NCBI RefSeq assembly: GCF_002077175.1
Contig: NZ_CP014943.1
Location: 2,790,001 to 2,854,000 of the forward strand
DNA from: Colwellia sp. PAMC 21821
GTDB lineage: Bacteria; Pseudomonadota; Gammaproteobacteria; Enterobacterales; Alteromonadaceae
Direction: 5' to 3'
Length of the DNA stretch: 64,000 nucleotides
Shown here: piece after piece, positions 9,665 through 19,695 of the stretch
Layout: each line of letters opens with the position of its first letter
Position numbering within the stretch: position 1 is the first letter of the stretch
Translations under genes and position numbers: made by a program
Notes under the pieces: model-generated
The model's input: the letters and a program-made list of their open reading frames with translations, nothing else
The model's database searches: none
Told to the model about the DNA's origin: nothing

Positions 9665-11140
9665 ATGCTTCCTGTAGTAGCACTTGTTGGGCGACCTAAT
9701 GTCGGCAAATCAACATTATTTAATAGACTAACGCGCAGTCGAGACGCCTTAGTTGCAGACTATCCAGGGTTAACTCGTGATCGCCAATACGGAAAAGCGG
9801 AAGTTGAAGAACATCCCTTTATCGTAATTGATACCGGTGGTATTGAAGGCAACGAGAAAGGTATAGATGCCCTAATGGCAGAACAATCATTAATTGCTAT
9901 TGATGAAGCCGATGCCGTGCTGTTTATGGTTGATGCAAGAGCGGGTTTAACCTCTGCTGATGTAGGTATTGCTAGCCATTTACGTAAGCAAGATAAAAAA
10001 GTATTTTTAGTGGCTAATAAAGTTGATGGCATAGATGCTGACTCTGCGGTTGCTGACTTTTATTCTCTTGGTTTAGGCGATACTGTACATCAAATTGCAG
10101 CTGCACATGGCCGTGGTGTTACGCAACTATTAACGCTGGCTTTAACTCCTCATATTGAAGAACTTGGTAAACCCAAAGCTCAAGAAAATGATGAATTTGA
10201 CGGTGATTATGACGAAACTGTTGATCACGAAGCGCTAGACCAAAAAAATATCGACGAAGCCCCAGAAGAAACTGACACCATCAAACTTGCTATTATTGGT
10301 AAGCCTAACGTTGGTAAGTCAACGTTAACTAACCGTATTTTGGGTGAAGATAGAGTTGTAGTATTTGACATGCCAGGTACAACACGTGACAGCGTTTACA
10401 TTCCAATGGAACATAATGGCCGTCCTTACACCTTAATTGATACTGCAGGTATTCGTCGTCGTAAAAATGTTACTGATATTGTCGAGAAGTTTTCAGTTAT
10501 TAAAACCTTACGTGCAATTGAAGATGCTAACGTTTGTTTATTAATTATTGATGCGCAAGAGGGTATTAGTGACCAAGATTTAAGTTTACTTGGTTTTATT
10601 CTAGAAGCAGGTCGCTCTTTAGTTTTAGCGGTAAATAAATGGGATGGTTTAGATGACCATGTTAAAGATCGTATAAAGTCTGAATTAGATCGTCGTTTAG
10701 GTTTTATCGATTTTGCCCGTATTCACTTTATATCGGCGTTGCACGGTACGGGTGTCGGTCATTTGTACGAATCTGTTGAAGAAGCTTTTGTTTCAGCGAC
10801 TAAACGTATTTCGACTTCTATGGTGACTAAGATTTTAGATATGGCAGTGTTTGATCATCAGCCTCCTATGCATCACGGTCGTCGCATTAAACTGAAATAT
10901 GCTCATGCTGGTGGCTATAACCCACCTATCATTGTAATTCATGGTAATTTAGCGAAAAATTTACCACTGTCTTACAAACGTTATTTGATGAACTACTACC
11001 GTAAATCATTAAAAATTATGGGTACGCCAATTAGAATAGAATTTAGAGAGACTTCGAATCCATTTGCAGGTAAGAAAAAACTAACCTACACCGAGCAAAA
11101 GAAAATGGCACGTGCAACACAAGGTTATAAGAAAGACTAA
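9665..11140 (+). CDS. der: ribosome assembly GTPase Der (EngA)
   Basis: Der is an essential tandem GTPase needed for 50S subunit maturation. The 491 residues contain G domain 1 (GRPNVGKST near residue 8, [12 protein letters not shown]), an acidic linker (about 165-205), G domain 2 ([22 protein letters not shown]), and the C-terminal KH-like domain ([22 protein letters not shown]). ATG 9665 is chosen over GTG 9659: a GAGG ribosome site lies 6 nt before the ATG, and the family starts with [13 protein letters not shown]. Confidence 0.97.
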   Translation: MLPVVALVGRPNVGKSTLFNRLTRSRDALVADYPGLTRDRQYGKAEVEEHPFIVIDTGGIEGNEKGIDALMAEQSLIAIDEADAVLFMVDARAGLTSADVGIASHLRKQDKKVFLVANKVDGIDADSAVADFYSLGLGDTVHQIAAAHGRGVTQLLTLALTPHIEELGKPKAQENDEFDGDYDETVDHEALDQKNIDEAPEETDTIKLAIIGKPNVGKSTLTNRILGEDRVVVFDMPGTTRDSVYIPMEHNGRPYTLIDTAGIRRRKNVTDIVEKFSVIKTLRAIEDANVCLLIIDAQEGISDQDLSLLGFILEAGRSLVLAVNKWDGLDDHVKDRIKSELDRRLGFIDFARIHFISALHGTGVGHLYESVEEAFVSATKRISTSMVTKILDMAVFDHQPPMHHGRRIKLKYAHAGGYNPPIIVIHGNLAKNLPLSYKRYLMNYYRKSLKIMGTPIRIEFRETSNPFAGKKKLTYTEQKKMARATQGYKKD

Positions 11141-11177
11141 GTGGTTAATGTGTAATTGGTCGTAAGAATCTAAAATG

Positions 11178-11208
11178 AAAAAAGCTGATCATAATATCAG
11201 CTTTTTTT
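11178..11208 (+). terminator. Terminator of der
   Basis: AAAAAAGCTGAT (11178-11189) pairs with ATCAGCTTTTTT starting at 11196, ending in seven T. Confidence 0.9.
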
Positions 11209-11432
11209 ATATCTAAAACTTCCCTCTAACTTTTACTCATTCAATAGCTACTGATTGGATACTTTATATTCAGCGAAAGGGTTAAGTAATAATTGATAGT
11301 GGAATGATAATAGTGATAAATGATATTGCTTTAACCGTAATATTCCGCTAATGTTAAAATCGCTAAGCAGTTTATTTAACAGTATTATTTTGTATTTTTT
11401 CGTTTCATTTATGTTAAACCTTTTGGAAATTT

Positions 11433-12116
11433 ATGTCTGATAATTCTACAAAAATGGATACGGTAGGCCGGTTAAATAACAATTTGGCTTTGTTGCACCC
11501 TGGATCTGTAGTGACACTAGATATGTCTACCCCCGCGGGCCAACGCGGTAAATTCAGGTCAACTTTTATTGGCTATTTGAAAAAAAACTATGTCTTAGTA
11601 CAATATCCCGACAGCACAAAAATGGGCAGCTTTGCAAAATACATTGCACCAGGCATGGGTGTTACAGTGCGGGGATTAATTGAAGGTCATGAAGGTGCTG
11701 TAGTCGCGTTTGTGTCAAATGTTAAGCAATCAATTCAAATACCATCACGAATTTTAGTACTTGAATTTCCTAGAGAAGTTAGTTTACAAAATTTACGTGC
11801 TTCAATGCGTATTGAAACACATATTAAAGCTAAAACTAAGATAAAAGATGAATACTGGTCGTCAGTTATATCTGATATTTCTGTCTCAGGTTGCAAGCTA
11901 ATGATTAATAACGGTGAAAAACTGACCTTAACAGATGATAAGCCAGTTGAAATTATCATTGAAGACTTTCAAAGTTTAAAAAACCTCAAGCTAGAAGCTG
12001 ATATTTGTAACAGTAAAATCCAAGCGGGTGGTGTGATGCTTGGTGTTAAATTTAGTGACACATGTAAAGCTGAAGTAACTAAACTTTTACAGGAAGCGGT
12101 TATTTTACCAAGCTAA
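11433..12116 (+). CDS. PilZ-domain protein, YcgR-like c-di-GMP effector
   Basis: This 227-residue soluble protein has an N-terminal YcgR-type split-barrel region (about 10-105). A PilZ domain follows, with both c-di-GMP-binding signatures intact: RASMR (RxxxR, near residue 124) and DISVSG (DxSxxG, near residue 148). Known YcgR proteins slow flagellar motors or control secretion when c-di-GMP is high. No flagellar or pilus genes adjoin it here, so its target is unknown. It converges on xseA with a 4-bp overlap of stop codons, so the two genes share one boundary with no visible terminator. Confidence 0.8.
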   Translation: MSDNSTKMDTVGRLNNNLALLHPGSVVTLDMSTPAGQRGKFRSTFIGYLKKNYVLVQYPDSTKMGSFAKYIAPGMGVTVRGLIEGHEGAVVAFVSNVKQSIQIPSRILVLEFPREVSLQNLRASMRIETHIKAKTKIKDEYWSSVISDISVSGCKLMINNGEKLTLTDDKPVEIIIEDFQSLKNLKLEADICNSKIQAGGVMLGVKFSDTCKAEVTKLLQEAVILPS

Positions 12117-13450
12117 TTTACTTCTACATCTATAACTTTAGCCTCTATTACCCCGTCTGAAACTTCCACTTTAATATGAGTGTCTATATTAATATCATTA
12201 ATACTTTTAATCATTTTACCCTCAACATCACGGGTGATGCTGTAACCCCGAGCAATCGTGGCTAATGGACTAACCATATGAAGCTGTTCACATTGATGAG
12301 CAAAACTTTCTCGTTTAGCGCTTAATAAGCGCTGTTGTGCGCTAATAAGTTTCGCCTTGAGAATAATAGCTTGCTGTAGGTTTTGCTTTATTTGATTTGA
12401 TGGTGAGGCATTGAGTAAACGTTGCTCAAGATATTTAGGCTTATGCTTAAGTTGGTTTAACTCCCGGTTAATAAGCCCATGTAACCGTATACTCAATTCA
12501 TCAGATTTTTGCTGTTTATTTTGTAATTGCTGTTCTGGATGTACTTGGCTTAATCTATGGTTCAAACTGGTTAAGGTGTGAGTCGAACGTTTTAATTGTT
12601 GCTTTAGCGCTAAGTGCGCACGATTAAATAGCTCGACAATTTTATTGATACGCTCATCTACATCAGCAGAAACGAGTTCTGCCGCCGCAGATGGCGTAGG
12701 GGCTCTTAAATCAGCCACATAGTCAGATAACGTTGTATCTATCTCATGCCCAACGGCACTAATGGTGGGTAATATTGATTGGAAAATAGCGCGCGCAACT
12801 AACTCTTCGTTAAAAGCCCATAAATCTTCCAGTGAACCACCGCCACGACCTATTAATAATACGTCAACTTCATTGCGCTGATTAGCCAAGGCTATTGCAT
12901 GTGCAATATCATATTTAGCTTGTTCACCTTGTACTAATACCGGATAAATAATAACTTTTAATAAAGGGTTTCTGCGGTTTAATACTGTGATGATGTCTTT
13001 TACTGCTGCACCGGTTGGAGAAGTGATAATACCAACCGTTTGAATAAATTTAGGTATAGCTTGCTTGTGATGAAGCTCAAATAAGCCCTCGTTATGCAGT
13101 TTGTCTTTTAATGCTTGGTATTGTTGTCGTAATAATCCTTCACCCGCTGAGTCCATTTGTTCGATAATCAGTTGGAAATCGCCTCTGGGTTCATATAATG
13201 AAACCTTTGCCCTTACTAATACTTGTTGGCCATTTTGTGGTTTTATTCTTACCCTACGATTATTACCTTTAAACATGGCACAGCGAACTTGTGATTTTTG
13301 ATCTTTTAAGGATAAATACCAATGCCCGGAGCTTGCGGCAATAAAATTGGATATTTCTCCACATAACCAGACCGTATTTAACTCACTTTCTAAGATAAAA
13401 CGTACTTTTTTGGTGAGTTCACTTACTTGTAGAATATGCTGTTGAGCCAT
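12113..13450 (-). CDS. xseA: exodeoxyribonuclease VII large subunit
   Basis: XseA, with XseB, degrades single-stranded DNA to oligonucleotides. The protein has 445 residues. It carries the N-terminal OB fold (VWLCGEISNFIAASSGHWYLSLKD), the catalytic core with GIITSPTGAAVKDI, GRGGGSLEDLWAFNEE and SAVGHEIDTTLSDYVADLRAPTPSAAAE, a long helical coiled-coil region, and the C-terminal ATIARGYSI segment. It is transcribed away from guaB, as in many gammaproteobacteria. xseB is not in this window. Confidence 0.97.
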   Translation of the reverse strand: MAQQHILQVSELTKKVRFILESELNTVWLCGEISNFIAASSGHWYLSLKDQKSQVRCAMFKGNNRRVRIKPQNGQQVLVRAKVSLYEPRGDFQLIIEQMDSAGEGLLRQQYQALKDKLHNEGLFELHHKQAIPKFIQTVGIITSPTGAAVKDIITVLNRRNPLLKVIIYPVLVQGEQAKYDIAHAIALANQRNEVDVLLIGRGGGSLEDLWAFNEELVARAIFQSILPTISAVGHEIDTTLSDYVADLRAPTPSAAAELVSADVDERINKIVELFNRAHLALKQQLKRSTHTLTSLNHRLSQVHPEQQLQNKQQKSDELSIRLHGLINRELNQLKHKPKYLEQRLLNASPSNQIKQNLQQAIILKAKLISAQQRLLSAKRESFAHQCEQLHMVSPLATIARGYSITRDVEGKMIKSINDINIDTHIKVEVSDGVIEAKVIDVEVN

Positions 13451-13562
13451 AAATGCTTTACTTTTTCTATTGTTAAGAGGTACTAAAGGACTAATTACTA
13501 CTTATTATATATTTGTTTAGACAATCATCGACAGTTTATTTTCGTTTAATTGCAATTTTAAG

Positions 13563-13591
13563 TTTACCTTAGCTGGGAAAGCGGTTAAAAT
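13563..13591 (+). promoter_or_regulatory. candidate guaB promoter
   Basis: TTTACC (13563-13568) and TAAAAT (13586-13591) are spaced by 17 nt, about 50 nt before the guaB ATG. The sequence just after the -10 is GC-richer (CTGCCGC). In E. coli a GC-rich discriminator is associated with stringent control of gua transcription; whether that applies here is inference. Confidence 0.4.
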
Positions 13592-13640
13592 TCTGCCGCA
13601 ATATTTCCTCCCTAACCACTCATTTTAGAGAGATGTTGCG

Positions 13641-15113
13641 ATGCTAAGAATTGCCCAAGAAGCGTTAACTTTTGACGATGTTTTACTAGTACCTGCTCAT
13701 TCTACGGTACTGCCCCATACTGCCGATTTAAAAACCAAATTAACTCGAAAGATCAATTTAAATGTTCCTATGATCTCTGCGTCGATGGACACAGTAACTG
13801 AAGCGCGTTTAGCCATTACCTTAGCACAAGAAGGTGGCATAGGTTTTATTCATAAAAATATGACCATTGCTGAACAAGCCAAAAATGTTTCTCAAGTAAA
13901 GAAATATGAAAGTGGTATTGTTTCAGACCCAGTAACCGTTAACCCTAGTGCAAGTATCCTAGATACTATGCGTTTAGCGGATGAGCTTGGTTTTTCTGGT
14001 TTCCCTGTTGTTGATGAAAAAAATAAATTGGTCGGTATTATTACCGGTCGTGATTTACGTTTTGAAACTGACTTAACAAAACCAGTATCAGCATTGATGA
14101 CCAAAAAAGATAAATTAGTCACCGTTAAAGAAGGTGCATCGCGTGAAGAGATTTTATGTTTGATGCATGAACACCGTATTGAAAAAATTCTCATGGTTGA
14201 TGATGCCTTTACCCTTAAAGGCTTAATTACCGTAAAAGATTATCAAAAAGCGGAAAGTAAACCTAACGCCTGTAAAGATGAACTAGGTCGTTTACGTGTT
14301 GGTGCTGCGGTTGGTGTTGGTGCGGGTACAGATGAACGTATCGACGCGCTAGTGGCTGCAGGTGTTGATGTATTATTAATTGATACTTCTCATGGGCATT
14401 CCCAAGGTGTACTTGACCGTGTTGCAGAAACGCGCGCTAGGTATCCTGACTTACAAATTATAGCGGGTAATGTTGCTACTGGCGCCGGTGCTAAAGCACT
14501 GGCAGATGTTGGCGTTGACGCGGTAAAAGTTGGTATAGGTCCAGGTTCTATTTGTACTACTCGTATCGTTACGGGTGTAGGTGTACCACAGTTAACCGCT
14601 ATTTCGAATGCGGTTGAAGCCTTAAAAGGTACAGGTATTCCGGTTATTGCCGATGGCGGCATTCGCTTTTCGGGCGATATTGCCAAAGCCTTAGTCGCTG
14701 GCGCACATTGTGTCATGGTTGGCAGCATGTTGGCGGGTACAGAAGAAGCACCCGGTGAAGTCGAGCTTTATCAAGGTCGCTACTACAAATCATATCGTGG
14801 TATGGGTTCTTTAGGTGCCATGAGTCAGAAAGAAGGCTCAAGTGACCGTTATTTCCAAAAATCAGATGGCGAAGCAGACAAGTTAGTGCCAGAAGGTATT
14901 GAGGGTCGTGTCGCTTATAAAGGTCCTGTTGCCGCTATTATCCATCAACAAATGGGTGGTTTGCGTTCATCAATGGGCTTAACGGGTTCAGCAACGATAG
15001 AAATTATGCGTACTAAACCAGAATTTATGAAGATTACTTCTGCAGGTATGGGTGAGTCGCACGTGCATGACGTCACCATTACAAAAGAAGCACCTAACTA
15101 CAGAACAGGTTAG
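13641..15113 (+). CDS. guaB: inosine-5'-monophosphate dehydrogenase
   Basis: GuaB oxidises IMP to XMP with NAD, the rate-limiting step of guanine nucleotide synthesis. The 490 residues comprise a TIM barrel interrupted by two CBS domains (about 93-205). The catalytic loop [15 protein letters not shown] with the active-site Cys and the flap segment [10 protein letters not shown] are present. AGAGAG precedes the ATG. It is the first gene of the guaBA pair but is separated from guaA by an unusual 339-bp gap holding a minisatellite and a hairpin. Confidence 0.98.
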   Translation: MLRIAQEALTFDDVLLVPAHSTVLPHTADLKTKLTRKINLNVPMISASMDTVTEARLAITLAQEGGIGFIHKNMTIAEQAKNVSQVKKYESGIVSDPVTVNPSASILDTMRLADELGFSGFPVVDEKNKLVGIITGRDLRFETDLTKPVSALMTKKDKLVTVKEGASREEILCLMHEHRIEKILMVDDAFTLKGLITVKDYQKAESKPNACKDELGRLRVGAAVGVGAGTDERIDALVAAGVDVLLIDTSHGHSQGVLDRVAETRARYPDLQIIAGNVATGAGAKALADVGVDAVKVGIGPGSICTTRIVTGVGVPQLTAISNAVEALKGTGIPVIADGGIRFSGDIAKALVAGAHCVMVGSMLAGTEEAPGEVELYQGRYYKSYRGMGSLGAMSQKEGSSDRYFQKSDGEADKLVPEGIEGRVAYKGPVAAIIHQQMGGLRSSMGLTGSATIEIMRTKPEFMKITSAGMGESHVHDVTITKEAPNYRTG

Positions 15114-15200
15114 ATACTGTTGAATTATTGCCGCCCATTTTAGTGTTGTAAGTGCTTAACGAGCAAATTAAGCTCGGCGCTACGGACTTGAATAAAACGG

Positions 15201-15320
15201 CAATACATTCAATTGCAATACATTCAATTGCAATACATTCAATTGCAATACATTCAATTGCAATACATTCAATTGCAATACATTCAATTGCAATACATTC
15301 AATTGCAATACTTTCAATTG
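15201..15320. repeat. 15-bp minisatellite between guaB and guaA
   Basis: Eight head-to-tail units of CAATACATTCAATTG start at 15201, 15216, 15231, 15246, 15261, 15276, 15291 and 15306. Seven are identical and the last has one change (CATTC to CTTTC). The unit ends in the palindrome CAATTG. Near-perfect identity suggests recent expansion. Confidence 0.97.
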
Positions 15321-15379
15321 AATGTTGATAGAAATTACAAAATAGATGAAAGAAAACCTTCATCTACAAAATTCAAATA

Positions 15380-15422
15380 GGCTGAGCTGTAACTCATCAT
15401 GAGAAAAGCTCAGCCTGTTCAT
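15380..15422 (+). terminator. hairpin before guaA: terminator or attenuator
   Basis: GGCTGAGCT (15380-15388) pairs with AGCTCAGCC (15407-15415), with an inner CTCAT/ATGAG stem, followed by TGTTCATTTT. It ends 30 nt before the guaA start, so it could end guaB transcripts or modulate guaA expression. The remaining part of the 15114-15452 gap is otherwise featureless. Confidence 0.5.
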
Positions 15423-15452
15423 TTTATAGTTAAATAAAAGTAGGAAAACAAC

Positions 15453-17030
15453 ATGAGTAAAGACATTCATGATCACCGCATACTGATATTAGATTTCGGT
15501 TCGCAATATACACAACTTATCGCGCGTCGTGTTCGAGAAATTGGCGTATATTGTGAGTTATGGGCTTGGGATGTTACTCAAGAACAAATTGAAGGTTTTA
15601 ACCCAACCGGTATTATATTAGCTGGCGGACCTGAGTCAGTTACTGAACATAATTCTCCTCGCGCACCTGAATATGTGTTTAATGCTGGAGTACCCGTATT
15701 AGGTATTTGTTACGGTATGCAAACCATGGCCGAGCAATTGGGCGGCGGTGTTGAAGGCTCTGAGCATAAAGAATTTGGTTATGCCGCGGTTGAAGTTATT
15801 GCCAAGTCAGCGCTCTTTAATGCTATTGAAGACAATGTTAGCCAAAACGGCAATGCTTTGTTAGATGTTTGGATGAGTCACGGCGATAAAGTATCAGCTA
15901 TTCCTGAAGGTTTTGTTACCGTTGCACAAACCCCTAGCTGTAAATATGCGGCTATGGCGAATGAAGAAAAGCAATTTTACGGTGTGCAATTTCATCCAGA
16001 AGTTACGCATACTAAGCAAGGCTTGCGTATTCTTGAGCATTTTGTTGTTGATATTTGTCAATGTGAAAAGCTTTGGACGCCAGCGTCAATTATTGAAGAC
16101 GCAATCGAGAAAATGAAAGTACAGGTTGGCGATGACGAAGTCGTGCTTGGCTTATCTGGTGGCGTTGACTCATCAGTTGTAGCTATGCTTCTACACCGCG
16201 CGATTGGTGATAAGTTAACTTGTGTATTTGTTGATAACGGCCTGTTGCGTTTAAACGAAGGACAGCAAGTTATGGATATGTTCGGTGACCATTTTGGTCT
16301 GAACATCATTCATGTTAATGCTGAGAATCGTTTCTTAGATCGTTTAGCTGATGAGAATGATCCTGAGAAAAAACGTAAAATTATTGGTAATGTTTTTGTT
16401 GAAATATTTGACGAAGAAGCCAATAAACTTAAGAATGCTAAATGGTTAGCGCAAGGTACTATCTACCCTGATGTGATTGAATCTGCGGCGTCAGCTACCG
16501 GTAAAGCGCATGTGATCAAGTCTCACCACAATGTTGGTGGTTTACCTGAGCATATGAAACTTGGTTTAGTCGAGCCATTACGTGAATTATTCAAAGATGA
16601 AGTACGTAAAATCGGTCTTGAATTAGGTTTGCCTTACGATATGTTATATCGTCATCCGTTCCCTGGTCCAGGTTTAGGCGTACGAATTTTAGGTGAAGTG
16701 AAAAAAGAATATGCTGACTTATTACGTCGCGCTGATCATATTTTCATTGAAGAATTACACAAGCATGACTTATACAAGAAAGTAAGCCAAGCATTCACGG
16801 TATTCTTACCCGTACGATCAGTAGGCGTAATGGGCGATGCACGTAAATATGACTGGGTTGTAAGCTTACGTTGTGTTGAAACTATCGACTTTATGACGGC
16901 TCGTTGGTCGCACTTACCTTACGATTTCTTAGGATTAGTATCTAATCGCATTATTAACGAAATTGATGGTATTTCTCGTGTGGTTTACGATATATCAGGG
17001 AAGCCGCCCGCGACGATCGAATGGGAGTAA
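15453..17030 (+). CDS. guaA: GMP synthase (glutamine-hydrolysing)
   Basis: GuaA aminates XMP to GMP using glutamine and ATP. The 525 residues show the class I glutamine amidotransferase domain (nucleophile Cys in GICYGMQTM, His-Glu in FHPEVTHT), the ATP-pyrophosphatase P-loop [10 protein letters not shown] at about 232-241, and the C-terminal GMP-binding dimerisation domain ending [14 protein letters not shown] upstream is a good ribosome site. Intact. Confidence 0.98.
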   Translation: MSKDIHDHRILILDFGSQYTQLIARRVREIGVYCELWAWDVTQEQIEGFNPTGIILAGGPESVTEHNSPRAPEYVFNAGVPVLGICYGMQTMAEQLGGGVEGSEHKEFGYAAVEVIAKSALFNAIEDNVSQNGNALLDVWMSHGDKVSAIPEGFVTVAQTPSCKYAAMANEEKQFYGVQFHPEVTHTKQGLRILEHFVVDICQCEKLWTPASIIEDAIEKMKVQVGDDEVVLGLSGGVDSSVVAMLLHRAIGDKLTCVFVDNGLLRLNEGQQVMDMFGDHFGLNIIHVNAENRFLDRLADENDPEKKRKIIGNVFVEIFDEEANKLKNAKWLAQGTIYPDVIESAASATGKAHVIKSHHNVGGLPEHMKLGLVEPLRELFKDEVRKIGLELGLPYDMLYRHPFPGPGLGVRILGEVKKEYADLLRRADHIFIEELHKHDLYKKVSQAFTVFLPVRSVGVMGDARKYDWVVSLRCVETIDFMTARWSHLPYDFLGLVSNRIINEIDGISRVVYDISGKPPATIEWE

Positions 17031-17050
17031 CTTTGTCTTAAACTGGTTAT

Positions 17051-17143
17051 AACATTCAACTTCTGCGTTGGAAGTACTCACCTAGTAAACTAGGCTCCGT
17101 GCGACCGCCTTGAATTTGAATGTTCTTCCTGCGTTTAGAAGTT
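17051..17143. repeat. nested inverted-repeat (REP-like) element after guaA
   Basis: The outer arms are AACATTCAA (17051-17059) and TTGAATGTT (17116-17124). The inner palindrome CCTAGTAAACTAGG is at 17081-17094. A second outer pair, AACTTCT near 17058 and AGAAGTT near 17137, overlaps the first. The middle is GC-richer than the surroundings. It resembles the dispersed extragenic palindromes of this bacterial group, but only one copy is in the window. Confidence 0.5.
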
Positions 17144-17207
17144 AAGTTTATTAGAATTTGAATGTTTATTTGTAGTTATGAACAAGTAATTTCTAAATGA
17201 AAATTAT

Positions 17208-17240
17208 AAAACCCTGAGGCTTAAACCTTGGGGTTTTCTA
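17208..17240 (+). terminator. Terminator downstream of guaA
   Basis: AAACCC-T-GAGG pairs with CCTT-G-GGGTTT around a 6-nt loop (17209-17236), then TTCTATTT. It lies about 20 nt before the next start codon. Confidence 0.6.
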
Positions 17241-17261
17241 TTTAAAACTATCAAGGAAATC

Positions 17262-17618
17262 ATGATGAATATTGAAAGATTAGAAACTAAACCTCGTATG
17301 AGTCGCATTGTTAAACACAATGGTACTATTTATTTGTGTGGACAGGTTTGTGCCGATGCTACTCAAGATATTACCGAGCAAACGCAAACCATGTTAGATA
17401 AGGTTGAAACCCTACTAATAACGGCGGGTAGTTCAAAGCAACATATGCTTTCTGCAACCATATATTTAAAAACTATGGCTGATTTTGCCCAAATGAATGC
17501 CGTTTGGGATGCTTGGGTTCCTGATGGTTATGCACCAGCGCGTGCTTGTGTCGAGGCGGCAATGGCAAGAGATGTGCTTTTAGTTGAAATAAGTGTGGTT
17601 GCTGCTGAAATACAGTAA
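17262..17618 (+). CDS. RidA/YjgF family protein (YoaB-like)
   Basis: This 118-residue single-domain protein of the Rid superfamily has the typical C-terminal signature [22 protein letters not shown]. RidA enzymes hydrolyse reactive enamine/imine intermediates made by PLP enzymes. This shorter form, with [15 protein letters not shown], looks closer to the YoaB-type subgroup than to canonical RidA, so its substrate is not assigned. AAGGAAATC precedes the paired ATG codons; either 17262 or 17265 could start it. The gene stands alone between guaA and the helicase gene. Confidence 0.85.
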   Translation: MMNIERLETKPRMSRIVKHNGTIYLCGQVCADATQDITEQTQTMLDKVETLLITAGSSKQHMLSATIYLKTMADFAQMNAVWDAWVPDGYAPARACVEAAMARDVLLVEISVVAAEIQ

Positions 17619-17651
17619 GCTAATGATAGATTTAAATTAAATAGGCTCTAT

Positions 17652-19616
17652 ATGTCGACGTTACAGCAATCATTAAAAACTATCTTTGGCTTTGACGACT
17701 TTAGAATCGGCCAAGAGCAAACCATCACGCAATTGCTTAATGGCGATTCTTCATTAGCTATTTTTCCTACCGGTGCAGGTAAATCACTGTGCTATCAATT
17801 AGCTGCAATTAACTTACCGCATTTAACGTTAGTAGTGTCACCGTTATTGGCTTTAATGAAGGATCAATTGGCATTTTTGCATACTAAAGGCATTCCAGCG
17901 GCCAGTATCGATTCAACACAATCATTTGAAGAGAGCCAGCAAATTAACCGAGAGGTTCGCGCAGGTAAAATTAAAATTTTAATGGTGTCGGTTGAACGTT
18001 TCAAAAACGAACGCTTTCGTCAGTTTATTGAATCCATCGCTATCTCTATGTTGGTAGTCGACGAAGCCCATTGTATTTCAGAGTGGGGGCACAATTTTCG
18101 ACCTGACTATTTAAAGTTACCGCGTTACCGACAAGAGCTTAATATTCCTTTGGTGCTTTTGCTTACGGCGACTGCTACTAAACAAGTTAAGCTTGATATG
18201 GCTAATAAGTTTGCCATAAATCAAGAGCACATAGTACAAACGGGTTTCTATCGCAGTAATTTAGACTTATCTGTCTTGCCGGTAGCGGAAGTCGCAAAAA
18301 ATCAAACGCTAGTCGATTTAATTCGACAGCAAAATGGCTGCGGTATTATTTATGTTACCTTGCAACAAAGTGCTGAAAAAGTAGCTGACTTTTTACAGCA
18401 ACAAGGCATATCAGCCAAGGCCTATCATGCCGGTTTTAAAGATGATGTGCGTAAGCAAATTCAGCAAGATTTTATGCAGGGGAAAACCCCAATAATCGTC
18501 GCGACTATCGCCTTTGGTATGGGAATTGATAAATCTGATATTCGCTTTGTTATACATTACGACTTACCAAAATCAATTGAAAATTACAGTCAAGAAATTG
18601 GTCGTTCAGGCCGAGATAAAGGCAATGCCGAGTGCTTTACCTTAGCTAACCTTGATGGGATTCACACGGTAGAAAACTTTGTTTATGCCGATACTCCTGA
18701 GCGTGCAAGTATCGAGTATGTTTTGCAAAACATACGAAGTGAGGTACAAAATAGCCAATGGGAATTACAAGTACTGAGTTTGTCAAATGCTAGTAATATT
18801 AAGCAACTACCGCTGAAAACCTTGCTGGTTCAGTTAGAGTTACTCGGTGTTATTGACGCTAAGTTTAGTTATTTTGCTGATTTTAAATTTAAATTTGTTA
18901 CGCCAAAAGAGCAGGTTGTAAATTTATTTAATGCGGATCGAAATGAATTTTTAGCACAAGTATTCAGTTGTGCAAAAATGAAAAAAATCTGGGGTGAACC
19001 TGATTTCGAACTAATGCATTCTCGCTATAATGCACCAAGAAAAAGGATTGTTTCCGCCTTAGAATACTTAGCAGAACAGCAACATATTGTCCTGGAAACT
19101 AAGAAGGCCACTGAAGTCTTTAGTGTCAACATGGCAGCGTTAGACAATAGTGAGTTGGTCGACACGCTTACTCATTACTTTCTTGAAAAAGAACAAGCCG
19201 AGATAGCGCGAATAAGTAAGTTAGTTGCATTCTTTCAAAGTGATCGCTGTTTAACCCAACAACTCGCACAATACTTTGATGATCAACAAGCACCGATAAA
19301 CTGTGGACATTGTTCGGTTTGCCGAGGGCAGGTGGCAACACTCCCTTATTCGAGTAAACATCAAGCAGTGAATCCAGACACTACTGGGCTTGCTATTTTG
19401 CAGCTGCAACAGCACTTTGCTGGGTTAAAATCTACTACAGCACAGCCTGCGGATATGTTATCTATTGACACTATTTGTCGATTTTTATCGGGTATGAGTG
19501 TACCGCTGTTTACCCGTGCTAAAGTACGGCAGCTAAGTTATTTTGGCGTTTGTCAGTATATGCGCTATGCAGAAATTAAAGCACAAGTCGTCAATTGCTT
19601 AAAAGTAAAAAGCTAG
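17652..19616 (+). CDS. recQ: RecQ-family ATP-dependent DNA helicase
   Basis: This 654-residue superfamily 2 helicase has motif 0 (GFDDFRIGQEQ), Walker A (PTGAGKSLCYQL, about 38-49), the DEAH box (VVDEAHCISEWGHNFRPDY), motif V (ATIAFGMGIDKSDIRFVIHYDLP) and motif VI (QEIGRSGRDKG). A zinc-binding cysteine set lies near residues 530-560 (DRCLTQQLAQYF, NCGHCSVC). I see no clear C-terminal HRDC domain; the tail has a different helical region. It probably unwinds recombination or fork intermediates. Because the C-terminus departs from E. coli RecQ, a second canonical RecQ may exist elsewhere; the gene symbol is therefore tentative. Confidence 0.85.
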   Translation: MSTLQQSLKTIFGFDDFRIGQEQTITQLLNGDSSLAIFPTGAGKSLCYQLAAINLPHLTLVVSPLLALMKDQLAFLHTKGIPAASIDSTQSFEESQQINREVRAGKIKILMVSVERFKNERFRQFIESIAISMLVVDEAHCISEWGHNFRPDYLKLPRYRQELNIPLVLLLTATATKQVKLDMANKFAINQEHIVQTGFYRSNLDLSVLPVAEVAKNQTLVDLIRQQNGCGIIYVTLQQSAEKVADFLQQQGISAKAYHAGFKDDVRKQIQQDFMQGKTPIIVATIAFGMGIDKSDIRFVIHYDLPKSIENYSQEIGRSGRDKGNAECFTLANLDGIHTVENFVYADTPERASIEYVLQNIRSEVQNSQWELQVLSLSNASNIKQLPLKTLLVQLELLGVIDAKFSYFADFKFKFVTPKEQVVNLFNADRNEFLAQVFSCAKMKKIWGEPDFELMHSRYNAPRKRIVSALEYLAEQQHIVLETKKATEVFSVNMAALDNSELVDTLTHYFLEKEQAEIARISKLVAFFQSDRCLTQQLAQYFDDQQAPINCGHCSVCRGQVATLPYSSKHQAVNPDTTGLAILQLQQHFAGLKSTTAQPADMLSIDTICRFLSGMSVPLFTRAKVRQLSYFGVCQYMRYAEIKAQVVNCLKVKS

Positions 19617-19622
19617 ATCAAA

Positions 19623-19651
19623 AAAGGCACTTTCTCAGTGCCTTTCGTTTT
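19623..19651 (+). terminator. Terminator after the recQ-family gene
   Basis: AAAGGCACT (19623-19631) pairs with AGTGCCTTT (19637-19645), then CGTTTTT. Because A residues precede the stem, it may also end slyD transcripts from the other strand. Confidence 0.8.
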
Positions 19652-19695
19652 TAATCTTGTGTCTAGTTTATAAAACTAAAACTAGAGTTCAAAAG

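Noticed and set aside
15201..15320. Possible CRISPR array
   Set aside because: The units are directly adjacent without unique spacers and no cas genes are near.
15094..15363. Minus-strand frame of 89 codons encoding a repeated ECIAI peptide
   Set aside because: It exists only because the 15-bp repeat has a period divisible by three. It overlaps the end of guaB and has no ribosome site or family likeness.
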